Assembly: GCA_036346205.1 (NCBI GenBank)
Contig: JARFJB010002201.1
Span: 326,001-390,000 of the forward strand
Length of the DNA: 64,000 nt
Direction: 5' to 3'
Source of the DNA: Vesta saturnalis
Lineage: Eukaryota > Arthropoda > Insecta > Coleoptera > Lampyridae
Positions within the stretch are counted from its first letter, which is position 1. The number at the start of each line of letters is the position of its first letter. The notes under the pieces are model-generated. The model did no database searches. It saw only the letters and a program-made list of their open reading frames with translations, and was not told the origin of the DNA. Shown here in pieces: positions 11,912 to 23,192 of the stretch. The translations under genes were made by a program, and so were the position numbers.

Positions 11912-12454
11912 AAACCGAGGAAAATAAAATTTTTTCACACCCTGTAGGTCCTAAACGAAGCGTTTCCGGGCCTGGGTTTATATTAACTTTTTTTCTTATT
12001 TTTGGGTCTAGAATCACTACGCAAAGTTTGTCCGTAGAGTTTCTGGACACCCCGTATAATATTTATGTTCTATGTATTTTTATAATAGGATAGGAACGAG
12101 ACATTGTAATAAAAATGAGACAGTACAAAAATACTGTTCATTATTTTAAAATTACAAAATACTGCTAAATTTATTCTTACGAATTCATAAGAAAAAACAA
12201 ATTATTTGGCAGCGGTTAAATTGGATGCGAGTTAGCAACTTCCTACGAAAATCTAATCGTACGAATACGTACGAAATAATCAGACTCAAACAAATTCGAA
12301 AACGATTGCAAATTACACGTAAATTGTAATCGATTACTGATTACTGATTACTCTCTAAAAAAGTAATCGCCCGCGATTACTGATTACAGCAAATATAATC
12401 GACTACTGTAATCGATTACTTTTGACCTGTAATCGTCCCAGCTCTGCTTACTTC

Positions 12455-15400
12455 TCTCGTCAAGTTATACACTATTGTAATCGTTTAGAAAAAATACAAT
12501 AAAACGGTAACATTTTACAAATTTAATAACAAACGTAATATGGAAAATTAAAAGTTTTTGTTTTTAATAAAATTAATAATAATTTTTAATTTTTAATTAC
12601 ATAGTAACATGGAAAAGTTTATGTATTTAGATATGTTTACCACTTTTCTGTTCTTGTATGTAAGTATATGGTTTAATGATTGGAAAAACTCTTCATATTT
12701 TATTTTATAATTTCTAAACAATTTATAACCATTTTCTTATCTAAGGTGAGAATGTTTTTCCCATTTACCCATGTTACTTATAAATTTACTTGAAATTCTC
12801 AAGGTTGTAAGAGTGCAATGCCAAACATTAAGGGTACCGCTCAAAGTATGCGATTATGTAAATGATAACTAATAAGCATGCAACAACTACACTGAAAGGT
12901 GTTTATGGAATAATTTGAATACTTAATTTCTTTCTAGGACATACGTAATAATTATCTTTTATAAATTGTATAAAACTACTGGTTTGTTTGGGTACATCAA
13001 GCGTAGCATTGGCATGAAATTGTTAATGCGAACAATGTTTTTTCTTCATCAAATGTTTAAGTGCATTAATTATTTATTGTAAAACCGAAAATATTTATTA
13101 TTATCATAATTAATCATATGAAACATTAAATAAAGTAAAATTGATTATTCACAATAACTCAACGTTGAAAACAAAAACAAAACCATCTGGTTTATAAATT
13201 GATTTTTTAACACCAGGTATTAAATGTCAAAAATAAATCATATCGTCACCTTCAATGCCAATGTTGTCATCTTTATTGTTCAAATGTTACTAATGAATAA
13301 TTATAATTTGAAATTTAAAATACTTATCTTTTTTTGGGTTTGTTAATGGTGTATTTGTATATTAATGTAATACAATCTAAACATTTCGATAACACTTACA
13401 GTTATCTTGGTCAGTAGTAATATTATTATAATTTAAAATTAGTTACAAAAGTTGATTTACCTGAATAATATTATAATCTTTAGAAATTCAAGCCGATCAA
13501 ATATTTGTAATGCTACATATCTCTAAATCATCTATACAGGGTGTTAAATAATAGCGCATCGAATGTTAAGAGGTAATTAATTAGAATAACTATAACGTTT
13601 ATGCAAACATAAATACATTCCACAAACCATAAAAATTTATTTAAGTAAATGTAAATAGTGTTACAATGTTGTAAATAAACCTTTATGATCCTGCAATGTT
13701 GCCGTTTTGCAGAATAGTAATCATTAATTACTGTTATTACCAGAACTGTCTAATAAATCTTTTAGATTGTCGCGAAACAAATTTAAGAGTAGCAATAACG
13801 CATAAAGCACAAAGAAAAAACTTGTCGTTCTAAGATTGTATCTGATTTATCGTTGTAGTTGTATGCATCAAATAGTAATTAAATGCTAGATAGCTCATAA
13901 CATTATGTATGCTTTGAACGTCTACAATATCTGATATTGATCTAGTTGAATCATGGTACGATCGGTTAAGTTCTTTATTTTCTATCACTCCTACGCACAA
14001 TTTTCAGTGCCCGTTTACTACATCTGTCGGCGTTTAATGACTTTTCTAGTAGCATCGTGATTTTTTCTAGTTTTTTAATCGAGTGTTATGCCCATGGTAC
14101 ATACAACGTTTTATTTTATTTTCATTTTTAAAACTTTCAAACAAAATATTTAGTGTTTCCGGCAAATTTGTGAGAGTTGTGCCGATGCAAATTTTAGTGT
14201 TGCGTAGATAGTTGGCTATATTGATGTTGTTAGGGATACTGTGTATTTTTAATTTCTATAAATAGGAATGTATGATTTTCCTTAACGTTAATTAATGCTC
14301 CATACCGAAGTTTGTTTGAATAATTTGTAAAAGCTGTTTTTGCTTACTTCCTAATTTTAACTTTAATTGTCTCGGTCTAGCGCAATCGGTTTTTAATACT
14401 ATGAAAAGGGAAGTTGTTCGTTTACGGGGTTGATTACTATTACCAGGTTCGTCCACAGTATACTCGTAAGGGTTTTATACATATATCATTCCTATACACA
14501 AATACATAAAGAATGGATATTATAAAAGATAAGGAACCTCCAACATTTCTCAGGCGTTCGGGAGTTGGTACAAGATTCTGGGTAGGTACCGTTGTCTACT
14601 AGCGTGTAATGTGTGTTTGAACGCCCTGTATATATACGTTTTTTTCTATTTACTCAGTTCTCGCTTTCACGTTAACGGAATTTGTTGTTTTTATGTGTCT
14701 TCATACAGTTAAATTAAATTAATATATCGTTTGCGTTATATTGTATCTCCGATTACAATTCGTCGTATTTAGTTTAAAGTGAATATCTTTGTTAGAATTA
14801 ATTTAAAATTAGGATTGAAATTATATAAATTTTCGTAACGTTTAAAATTAAAAACGTAGTTTGTGATTGAGATAAAATTCGAAGTTGGTTTTCATATTAA
14901 GTTTCTGGTGTCAAGATTCTATTGCAGTACAGTTTACCGATTCACTTTCAATTAATCATCATTATAGGAGAAGGTAAGATTTAGCTGAGTTACAATAAGT
15001 ACTAAGAAAAAATAACATTTTGTTTCGATTGCTGTGAAAGCTGACGTTGCTTTTGCATCATTCTGAGGTACCCTTTAGGATTACAGTGTGTAGCATGACG
15101 TAATTTCTCTTGATCATTTACGGGAAGGGTCTTATCGTGTCTACTGCGTTTTATAATTTGAATGTATGAGTAGTACTTATCGATAGGAGACATTCTAGTG
15201 CCTAATTTGCCAAACAGGTAAGCGAACATAATTGTTTGTTATGGCAGCTAGGTAACTTATTTTGGAATTTGGATATTACATCCCGATATCGACATTTGAT
15301 AGATTTTAGAATTTCATAGATCTTTTATCGGGTTTGTTTAGTTTGTGGAGACGCATATTTTTCGTTTTAATTGTAGGATCAAATTACCGTTCGATCAGTT

Positions 15401-17240
15401 ATTTTGGGTTAGTTAAGCTAATAATTTTTTACGTAGATTTAACGAAATATTTAGTGAATTTTAGGCTTTATTTTGCATTTTTCGGCTTTTACATTTAAAG
15501 ATTAAGATTTTATTTAAGTTCAGGTGAACCTGGCTTTAAAATTTTTGGAGTAGACTTTGTGGAAGTAGTAGATTTTGAGTGAACGTTTTGGTTTCCTGCT
15601 AGACCAATATAAAATCAGTTCATGACGTTTTCCCGCTATAAATGATTTTAACAGGTGGTGCCTTGTTGACTTTATCTATCGATTTTGACGATTTTTGTAG
15701 TTGCTAAGAGTGCCTTTTAAAATCTTTAAGTAAATACCCTGCCCTCACCACTGAGCTATGCCGTGATACAAATTGCCTTTACGGGCTGTATGCTCTAGTG
15801 AGTATTTAGCCTGTAACAAGCGGGAGTGGAGATAGGCGGGCAGCTCCTCTCTTACTCGTTCGTTACGTTTTCTGTGAAAATATCGTTAGCGGGATGTTTA
15901 CACACTCTAAAAGAACTGATCTTAGTTTATATAATGCAATATAAAAGGAGACTCCATTTATTTTAAATGATACCAAAATTATAAAGGTCGGCCTTATCGG
16001 GTAACAAATAGTAAAAGCTGCTGGTTTTAAACAGTTATAACTGTTTATAGTATTTGGCTGGTACTTGTCACGATAAGATAACGAGGGTAACAATCTCTAT
16101 ATACCTGCTTTACGGTCAAACAGAAAATCAATACTTTTAAAGGAACTATTTTATTCTTTGTTCTTTATAAAAGAATTCGAGTTTTTCTACTTTTACGAAA
16201 GTGAATTTAACGGAAACTAACTAATTTTTACAACAAGGGCTTTCTTAACAAGCTATTTATTTACAGGATAATGTTAATTATGGTGCATTAAGATCTACTC
16301 TAATTACGTTTAGTAATTAGCGAAAATTGTGTTAAAAACAGAATTCGTAGTGTTTACAAGTGATTATGAAATTAACTATGGATATTCTCGTTTTGAGAAC
16401 ACTCGGTGCGGGGAACGAGTAAAGCGTTGGCCACTTGGGTGCCTCTGGTGCTTCTGGTTTTGATAGCGGCAATAATAGCTACCTGTGGTGCCTCTTACTC
16501 GAGGCCGGTTTTAATAACAGCGATAAGGTATTTAAAGCTTCAAGAACGTTTAGTTTAAAGATTATCAGGTACAAGATAAACCAAATGTTTTACATGTACG
16601 GTATTCTTGAAGAAGGGTTACTCCCTCAAGTCTGAGTTATTGTGACTTGCGATCAGGATCGGATACAGGGAACGGCGTAAAACCTTTAAATCTTCGAGAC
16701 CTTTCGGTATTCAGGACTGTTAAATAGACAGGCTGACAGGGTGACGGAACGTTTTACGTCCGTCGGCATTTAACAAAGGTGTTAAATCAGAATGTATGCT
16801 ATCGTCTGGATATCTCACGATGAGTGAGCGGTTAGAAAAGCGGTTTCAGGACTTCTACTAGAAGTAAATTTCAAGCGAAACTTATTTTAAACTGGTTTGT
16901 TAGGTGAGATGCAAATCTAATACTCACCGTTTTACGTCTTCGTAATTTACGAAACTAGGTGTCCGAAATATGGTCTACTTTCGGGCCGCTTGTTACTTTC
17001 AATCTGTCAACTTCCTGCGCGTCGGTTTTGATTTTTTGTGCCTGATGAAAGCGTGTTTGTGTAAGGTGTGCGTATAGAATATCAATTAAGATTCTGGGCT
17101 TATAATACCCGTTGCGCTGTGTAATTGATACCTCGGGGATTGGTAGGATTTAGGCGAATATACTTCTATTCGCCTACAACTACATCAGGAATATTCCCCG
17201 ACGTCGCGTCGTTTACTGGCGTAAGTGTAATGTTGCATAA
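12455..17240. other. No recognisable gene
   Basis: AT-rich, with short frames only. A lone CAGGGTGTTAAA at 13537 and ACGCCCTGTATATA at 14620 look like mariner-type ends, but I could not pair them. Around 15740 the reverse strand has CATAGCTCAGTGGTGAGGGC, a tRNA box-A-like sequence with no box B. From ~15.7 kb base composition becomes less AT-rich toward the gag remnant, so part of this may be untranslated sequence of that element. Confidence 0.5.
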
Positions 17241-17599
17241 TTAACTTACATGCAAGTGGCCACAAATTTAAGCAGCAGTAAACCGTGGTGCATTGAAATA
17301 AGTTCAGTCGGAAACAGAACGGAATAGAATAGAACGGTCTGCGCTCTCAAAAGATGCCCAGGGAAATGAGTCGAGTTAACCCAACGGAATGAGAGCGTCT
17401 GTAAAAGGAAAAGGCCACGTATTTCATTCCCTTTCCAAGGGGAGGGCGGGCTGTTTGAGCTTTCCAAGCTCCTTCAGCCACAATCATAGATTTTCCCAGC
17501 ATACATACATACAGTACGTATATATGCATGTGAGATTAGGGATGGGTGTGGTTAGGATAGGATCGGAAAGAACGGAGTTAGGGTTCTGACAGGGAAAAT

Positions 17600-19370
17600 A
17601 CTATCCTAGAATTCGCCTAAATAGCCGTACATGGTGTGCGTATACCTGACCATGCCGCTACATATGTATGTAGCCATACTGGGTAGACGGTAACGGGTAT
17701 CGAACCAATTACCTCCGCTCCCGCTCTGTTGGTGGTGTGGTTGTTGTGTGGACTGTCCTGTTGTCGCTCGGTTGTGGCTGATGCTGTTGGTGCTCTGAAT
17801 ATCTGAAATAAATAGAAACATGTGTTAGTTGTGTGAATACATTATCGGTGTTAACAGAACAGAATTAATAAATTGTCGATACTGTATACTTAGCTAGGGC
17901 ACTAGTCTTCGCTCCGGACCTTTGTATGATTACCGGAAAAGGGAAACCACCTGTCAACCGTGCGTGACGATCATTCCCCACAGGTCCATTGCAGTTTGCG
18001 CCTGAACGTGCGCCGCTGCCACCTTACGGATGACAGGTAAGGACTTCTCCATATCGAGACCTCCTCCGAGGCCCAATATGGCGCGAATCCTAAGGCGGAT
18101 TGGGCAGGAGGGGTAACGACAGCGGCGGGAGCCGTTCTCGGTATTTCCGCCTTCTCAACCTTGCCTGCTGTCGCTCGGTCCGGGTTGAACAAGGCGCCGA
18201 CGTCTGCGGTGTCCTCTTCGGTCGCTGTGGTACTTCCGTCTTCTTCCGTTGTGGAGACCGAGGGAGCTTCGGGCAGCCTCTGTAGCTAGCGGGGTGGTCC
18301 CCACCACAGTTAACACACTTAGCCCGGTCTCTACGGGGTTTGGTGTATTCACTGGAGTGGTGATCTCCGGCGCACTTTACACAGCGTGTTGCCGCCCTGC
18401 AGTAACGCTGTGCGTGACGGAAACCTTGACACCGGTGACACTGCCCGATGCCAGATTTCCGCCGCAAATCCTCTACAGTCACGTGGAGGCAGGAGACGTG
18501 CTTCACCTCCCGGATCTTGTTGTTGTCTGCCTCGGTCGGCAGCTCTACCATCACGAGGGGGATCGGACGTCCTTGCTGCTTTATCCTGCAAACAGAAAGT
18601 GTATTAATGTTTTGCATTTTTAGCTCTGAGCTAACATCAACCTCGGTTAGTTCTACGGGCACGCCACGTACCACCACCTCGCTCGCTCTTTGCCTGATAA
18701 GTGTGGTATGGGGTACCACACTTATCCATATCCCTCATCAGCCTGTCTCTGTTTTGGAGTGAGGCAGGCTGAATCCGGATTCTCTCGCTGAAGGCCTTGG
18801 CTCTCGTGAAGGCGATCCGTTGTCGGTCCATTTCTCGGGAGAACGCGACTTAGTTCTCCTTCTCACGAAGGATTACTGGAGGCACTTTCTCCCTGGTGTC
18901 CTCTTGTGTCGCCTGCTCCATTGCTGCAGGGCTGTCGGTGAAGGGTTCCAGGGCCTGGTATCCGTTGTCCGTGGGCGGCGTTGTAGACGGACGAACCTTC
19001 GGGGTCTTCTTGGGCTTCTTCTTTTGCAACACGAAGTCGTCGGGGCTGGTAGATCCGGGGCGGGCCTCTTCTTCGGTGTTGTCGGTTGCGGCTGCGGCGG
19101 TGGAGGTGGCCGGCGTGTCTTCTAGGGGGTGATTCCTTCTAACGGTGGCGGTCGCGTCTTCTTTTGCCGTCTCCTCTTCTGTGCGGTGGCAGCAGGTGGC
19201 GCGTTGCTGCTCGCTCTCTCGAACGGTAGATCGAGCAGTGACGGTATCGCTGGAGGTATCGGGAAATCCTGGGACGTTGTTGGTGACAGCTCTCCCCGAG
19301 CTACCCGCTCCTCTAGGAACCGCTAGTAGCGGAGCCTGTTGTAGACCGGCTCCTACATAGTGAAAACGAC
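17600..19370 (-). pseudogene. Jockey-clade non-LTR retrotransposon ORF1 (gag-like), no RT seen
   Basis: The minus-strand frame from 18719 to 18090 carries a PRE_C2HC-type zinc-knuckle region: GQCHRCQGFRHAQRYC, RCVKCAGDHHSSE and KCVNCGGDHPASYRGCPK, three Cys-rich knuckles typical of Jockey/HeT-A-like gag proteins. Upstream, frames at 19032-18850 and 18831-18637 add a Lys/Pro-rich N-terminus (KKKPKKTPKVRPST) and the region leading into the knuckle domain (MDRQRIAFTRAKAFSERIRI). The protein is broken by a frameshift near 18720 and by changes after 18090. Downstream on the same strand (17.0-18.0 kb) I find no endonuclease or reverse transcriptase motif. LINE copies normally keep the 3' end, so the retention of only the 5' ORF is unusual. 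Confidence 0.75.
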
Positions 19371-20990
19371 GTTATCTTTTTTTTTCAAGTAGACTAGCTA
19401 GTCTTATCTAAAGTTGACCTTTTCGGATCGAGATCTCAACCCCGAATGCAATTACCTCCAGAATGCTAAGCAGGTCGTGTTACCACTACCCTGCTAGCTT
19501 GGTAGAGTGACCGTATGTATAAATAAATGTTATGTAATTGCTGCATGTAGATTAGTCTACATTCTCTTATCTGGTTGTTATTGAATGGACCTGGTGATTC
19601 GGTATTGTGAACCTGTTAGTTTTTGTTCTTTCTCGTACTGTTAGATTTAGACAGATATATTACAGTAGATTATTGAAAACTTTTCGAATTGATATTTATT
19701 TTAAAGTGTAACATTGCAGTCAAGAGCAGTTTTAAGTTGATTTTTGAGCATCTAGCAAATAATTACGTTGAGATCATTGACTGTTGGAATTTTTCTTAAT
19801 GTTTTTCAGTTTGCGTAGAACGTCTCCGATGTACGATTTGCGCTGAATATTAAAATTAGTTCTAATTTTTGAAGTACAATGTAGTAAAATGAAAAATAAA
19901 ATTTCTTGTGACCTGTGCTGGACAGTGTTTATTTAAATTTTTAATCAAAATGTTAAATAAATGAAATCGTTATTTATTAATCTAAGGACAACGTTATATG
20001 GAATAAATTAATGACTTGAACAAATATTTACATACGTAAATTTTAGGTAAATAAGTAAACCCACTTTGATGTAAATTTTCTAAATAAATTATTTCAAATA
20101 AAAAATTAGACATTTTTGACCTGTGAGACACCGTTCTTATCTACATTGACGGGAGATATTAATGATTATTTTAATTGAGTTTGGTTTTAATATTTAATAT
20201 ATGCAGATCTTTGTCGTTTGTTGTACTATTTTCGTGCATATTTTATCTTTAACATTTTTAACGTAGTAGTTTATAAAATATTTTGCATTTTGATTCTCAA
20301 TGGGAACCAGATAACCATGTAACTTGCGAGGTAAGTTAAATGCAGTATACAATTTGGCTGACTTACTTCTGGTAATTTTACTAAATTTCTATTGATGGTT
20401 TATTTAAATAAATTTACCACTATTAATATTATCGAATTTAGCGGGTGAAGTATTATCAGTTAAATTAATATGTGAGTGCGTGCGTGCTTGCGTACGTGCG
20501 TATGTGTTTATTTTGGAGTCTCACCTATAAACGTTGCGAAATTGTTAGTCTCCGACCTGCAACAATCCTGACGAGTTCAGTTTGGCCTTTTCAGATATTT
20601 TCTCACAAAACTTAATGCCGTTTGTCTCGTCACAACACATATTGTAATGACATGTTGCGTACAATGCCAAGCAATGTGCACATCCATCGTCGGAGCAGGG
20701 AATTTGTTCGTCCCTCCATCTATTACATCTAGTCTATAATAACACCTTTGGTTACTAGCAAGATGACGCCTGGTCAGTAGAATTGACGATGAATAGATTA
20801 GCCTGGTAGTGTCGGCATCCTTTAGAATATGAATTATTAACAGGCAATGTTTACACCGGTCAGTACTTCAAGCTGCTCCGGTACATCCGGAACGATACTT
20901 TTTCAGCAACCATAATTTTGTCTAAGGTAAATTTTGAGTTTTGGAATAAATTTTTGTTTGAAAGTATTTAATCACATTTTTATAAAGCAA
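19371..20990. other. No recognisable gene
   Basis: Upstream flank of the gag remnant, possibly its 5' UTR at the start, then AT-rich sequence. A short GTGCGTGCGTGCTTGCGTACG run sits near 20475. No supported ORF or RNA gene. Confidence 0.5.
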
Positions 20991-20994
20991 CTAA

Positions 20995-21449
20995 TGTATT
21001 GCCACATAAGGCCTCTTGGGTCGCCACTGACAGGGTCGTTACGTTATTCATTATGATGTACCTTTCGTCCCGTCAATATTTCATATTGACTCTACTAGTA
21101 TGCAGTACATCCTACTATTAATTTATTAATACGTTCCATTCATTTAGTATAATCTAGTCTAACAGTACTCTCGAACTATAATAATGGAACACTAATAATC
21201 ATTGTGATCATTATAATGTTAATAATAATATATATCTCACAAAACTACTCAACCCATATTTGCAGATATAGAACTAGTTTGATTTATTGCCTCATTTTGC
21301 AACGTGCTTATTAAACTAACCTACTTACAAAACATTTAATATATGCAATTAATTTAATTCAAAAAGCTACCCATCTACGACCAAATATATAAATAATGTT
21401 ACAATAACATTAATTACAAACAGTTCCACTACCATGCTAATTAGGTACT
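20995..21449 (-). repeat. 3' LTR (left copy)
   Basis: It aligns along its length with the right copy: TAAGGCCTC...GGTCGCCA, GTTATTCATTATGATGTACC, TAGTATAATCTAGTCTAACA, AAAACATTTAATATA and AATTCCACT/AGTTCCACT blocks in the same order. On the minus strand it starts GTACC... and ends ...GGCAATACA. Confidence 0.8.
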
Positions 21450-21464
21450 CCACCTCCCCCTTAT
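21450..21464 (-). promoter_or_regulatory. Polypurine tract of the LTR element
   Basis: The minus strand reads AATAAGGGGGAGGTGG directly before the left LTR and about 60 bases after the integrase stop. This is the position and composition of a plus-strand primer for reverse transcription. Confidence 0.6.
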
Positions 21465-21522
21465 TCGTTAAGTGACATCTTTCTAAATGATAAATCGTTT
21501 TATAGCTAAAATTAAAAGATCT

Positions 21523-21880
21523 CTATGACTTACAATAAGGTTTAGTTCTATTTTTATGCACTAACAATTCTTTTCTATCTTTTTTAATTAAAACATTCGG
21601 GGATAAATCTTTTATCACTTGAAAACGTCTACTATTAATAGCATTTAATTTTATGCTGTCTTCATTTTTTATTAATATTAAGTCATCTGTTTTATAATCC
21701 ATTTCATTTACGTTAAGGTCATTTTTTTGTTTTCTTTTTACTTTCCCAGTAATTAAATTTGTTCCTGCATCACTATGTGTTTTTTATAACAAATCCTTGG
21801 ATTCTAAAGGATACGCTTCAACATATTTAGATAGGCATAGAATAGCCAGTACTGCCCGGCAATAATTAGAAACGCAGAAT
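21523..21880 (-). pseudogene. Gypsy-type integrase C-terminal remnant
   Basis: The minus strand encodes LSKYVEAYPLESKDLL (integrase core, just after the first catalytic Asp position), then after a frameshift and deletion HSDAGTNLITGK (region of the second Asp). A C-terminal domain with DDLILIKNED and DLSPNVLIKKDRKELLVHKN ends KPYCKS-stop at 21523. The order matches the end of Ty3/Gypsy pol. The central part of the core, including the catalytic Glu, is deleted. It lies next to the polypurine tract, as expected for the last pol domain. Confidence 0.75.
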
Positions 21881-21884
21881 TGCG

Positions 21885-22164
21885 TTGAGTGGTACTGTCC
21901 CCCGGCGCCATCACACGCATAACGTTGTATAGGAGTGGAAGCATCGTCAAGTTCTTCGTCGTCATTGTCTTGCACGTCGTCAGTGTTTTCGTTATTTCCG
22001 TGACCCTGGATCTGCGGAGCGACATCTGGAGCACTGCCATTGTCATTGTTCTCGTCCTGTATGGTGTTATGTGACTGTTCCTGTGCACTTAGTTGTTGTA
22101 CTACGTCTGACAGTTCGTGAGCGCTACGTTCCAGTTGTTGCATGTTGTTAGTGAGAGTGTTCAT
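21885..22164 (-). CDS. Acidic coiled-coil ORF, unknown (runs into the integrase remnant)
   Basis: The frame from the ATG at 22164 encodes a Gln/Leu-rich coiled-coil-like start (MNTLTNNMQQLERSAHELSD) and then a strongly acidic Asn/Asp/Glu stretch (DDVQDNDDEELDD). At about 21880 it fuses in frame to integrase-like sequence, marking the junction between Maverick-side and LTR-element DNA. It starts 10 bases after the stop of the acidic gene upstream, so the two may be one gene separated by a frameshift. No family recognised. Confidence 0.4.
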
Positions 22165-22173
22165 AAAGTTCTC

Positions 22174-22808
22174 CTAAGCGCTACTCTCTTCAACGATGAT
22201 TTCGTTGCAAAAGTCAGTATGTGTTTCGCGAAGGAGTCGCTGTTGTCGTAATGCGTCATTGTCATAGTCGTCAGAATCATAGCTGTAGGCAGGGTCCATG
22301 TCTATGTCGGAGTCGGAGTCACCAGTGTTGAGGTAATTGTCCCCAGCACAGGAAGAACATACTCCCTCAACACTGGATGATATGCTAACGGAGTCATTAC
22401 TATCATCGTTATGTTCGTCTATGTCAATAGGTAGTGGTGTGTCCTCGTCACTGATATTGGGCGTCCACGATAATAGGAGAGGATGCAGATGGCGGGATAT
22501 ACAGAACCTCAGGGGAAGAGGGGAGAAATCTTAAGGTGTGGGCGCTGAAGGGAGGTCAACGTGAATTGGATAGGAAACCTGAGGAGTAGGAGTTGGCGGG
22601 ACATCGGGGAGATGAGTTGAGGACGCTAGCGGGATAAAATTGAATAGATACAGGAGTTCCCCTGGCGATGGAGAACGGGGGGTAACAGAAACCTGTAAAA
22701 AAAATTAATAAAACGTTAGAAATGTACTAACCATAAAAAAAAATTAAAAACATAAAATTTGGTGGTTTTTACCTGGGAAGATGATGGGGAACTTACTCTT
22801 GAAGTCAT
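22174..22808 (-). pseudogene. Intron-containing acidic protein gene, unknown, one in-frame stop
   Basis: From the ATG at 22808 a short exon (MTSRVSSPSSSQ) ends at a consensus donor (CCCAG/GTAAAA). An 80-bp intron (22772-22693) closes with a pyrimidine-rich TTTTTTTTACAG acceptor. The second exon continues in frame with a Pro/Ser-rich region (PPTPTPQVSYP), meets a TAA at 22533-22531, and stays open in the same frame to 22174. That part contains SDEDTPLPIDIDEHNDDSND and a GDSDSDIDMDPAYSYDSD repeat-like acidic region. Good splice signals and long frame coherence suggest a real gene with one nonsense change. It is divergent from the polymerase gene. Function unknown; perhaps an accessory or transactivator-like Maverick protein (inference only). 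Confidence 0.5.
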
Positions 22809-22944
22809 TATATGTTCGATGTGTCAACTATAGAATCAGTTGTACGAATAATTTGTACTTTTCGTTTCGCTAAATATAGGTGTTTCCCCTACTAAAAACA
22901 ACGTTTTTCATGCATTTTTAGAGGAAATTTTTCAAGGTCTCTCA

Positions 22945-22958
22945 ACCTTATATATCCA
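22945..22958 (-). promoter_or_regulatory. Candidate TATA box for the acidic gene
   Basis: The minus strand reads GGATATATAAGG about 140 bases before the ATG at 22808, in the divergent space between the acidic gene and DNA polymerase B. No other core-promoter evidence. Confidence 0.35.
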
Positions 22959-23192
22959 TCATTCATATTATCCTATTCCTGGCGATATGTTACGTTGCGT
23001 CCTCGTTCGCATCGCAGGATATAACTTCCTTTCTTAACAGTTGTAATACATGATAGTAATTCTGCAAACTAATAAAGAGCAATAAAGAGTTGAAAAAAGG
23101 AATTATGACAAAACACGTAACTCTATCTGTTCACTTATACATTGTTTATAGATTCTCTCTGTTACATATCGCAGTAAAACGTTTCAATGTGA

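Larger units (their letters stand above)
10814..12056. mobile_element. Mariner-type element with ~125-bp inverted ends and internal direct repeats
   Basis: The left end TACGGAGTGTCCAGAAACT and right end TTTCTGGACACCCCGTA are inverted copies over about 125 bp (10814-10938 and 11930-12056), including CGAAGCGTTTCCGG near the inner edge. The interior holds three copies of a ~125-155-bp repeat and a transposase C-terminus. It is a deletion derivative without a catalytic domain. Confidence 0.85.
4230..12446. mobile_element. hAT-like element ends bracketing 8.2 kb of nested transposons
   Basis: The left end reads CAGAGCCGGGACGATTACAG and the right end is its inverted counterpart CTGTAATCGTCCCAGCTCTG. 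Eight bases outside each end match at 7 of 8 positions (TTTACTTC at 4222-4229, CTTACTTC at 12447-12454), the duplication length of hAT elements. Both ends carry clusters of GTAATCGATTAC/GATTAC motifs (4240-4400 and 12310-12440), like the subterminal repeats of hAT transposons. No hAT transposase is recognisable inside. The interior holds an IS630-like transposase remnant and two mariner-type elements, so the original hAT was probably a non-autonomous copy that took later insertions. Confidence 0.7.

Noticed and set aside
13530..14640. Mariner element between CAGGGTGTTAAA (13537) and GCCCTGTATATA (14620)
   Set aside because: The sequences next to the two motifs are not inverted copies of each other.
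15690..15770. tRNA gene on the minus strand (box-A-like CATAGCTCAGTGGTGAGGGC)
   Set aside because: No box B and no cloverleaf can be formed downstream; at most a tRNA-like fragment or SINE head.
17680..17730. tRNA box B-like GGTTCGATACC on the minus strand
   Set aside because: No box A at a suitable distance, and the sequence lies in a reading frame linked to the gag remnant.
17246..17821. Short frames on both strands near 17.2-17.8 kb
   Set aside because: No recognisable motif and no continuity with endonuclease or RT; left as possible untranslated sequence.
18100..19360. Plus-strand ORFs over the gag region
   Set aside because: Antisense shadows of the minus-strand gag with its Cys knuckles; no independent motifs.
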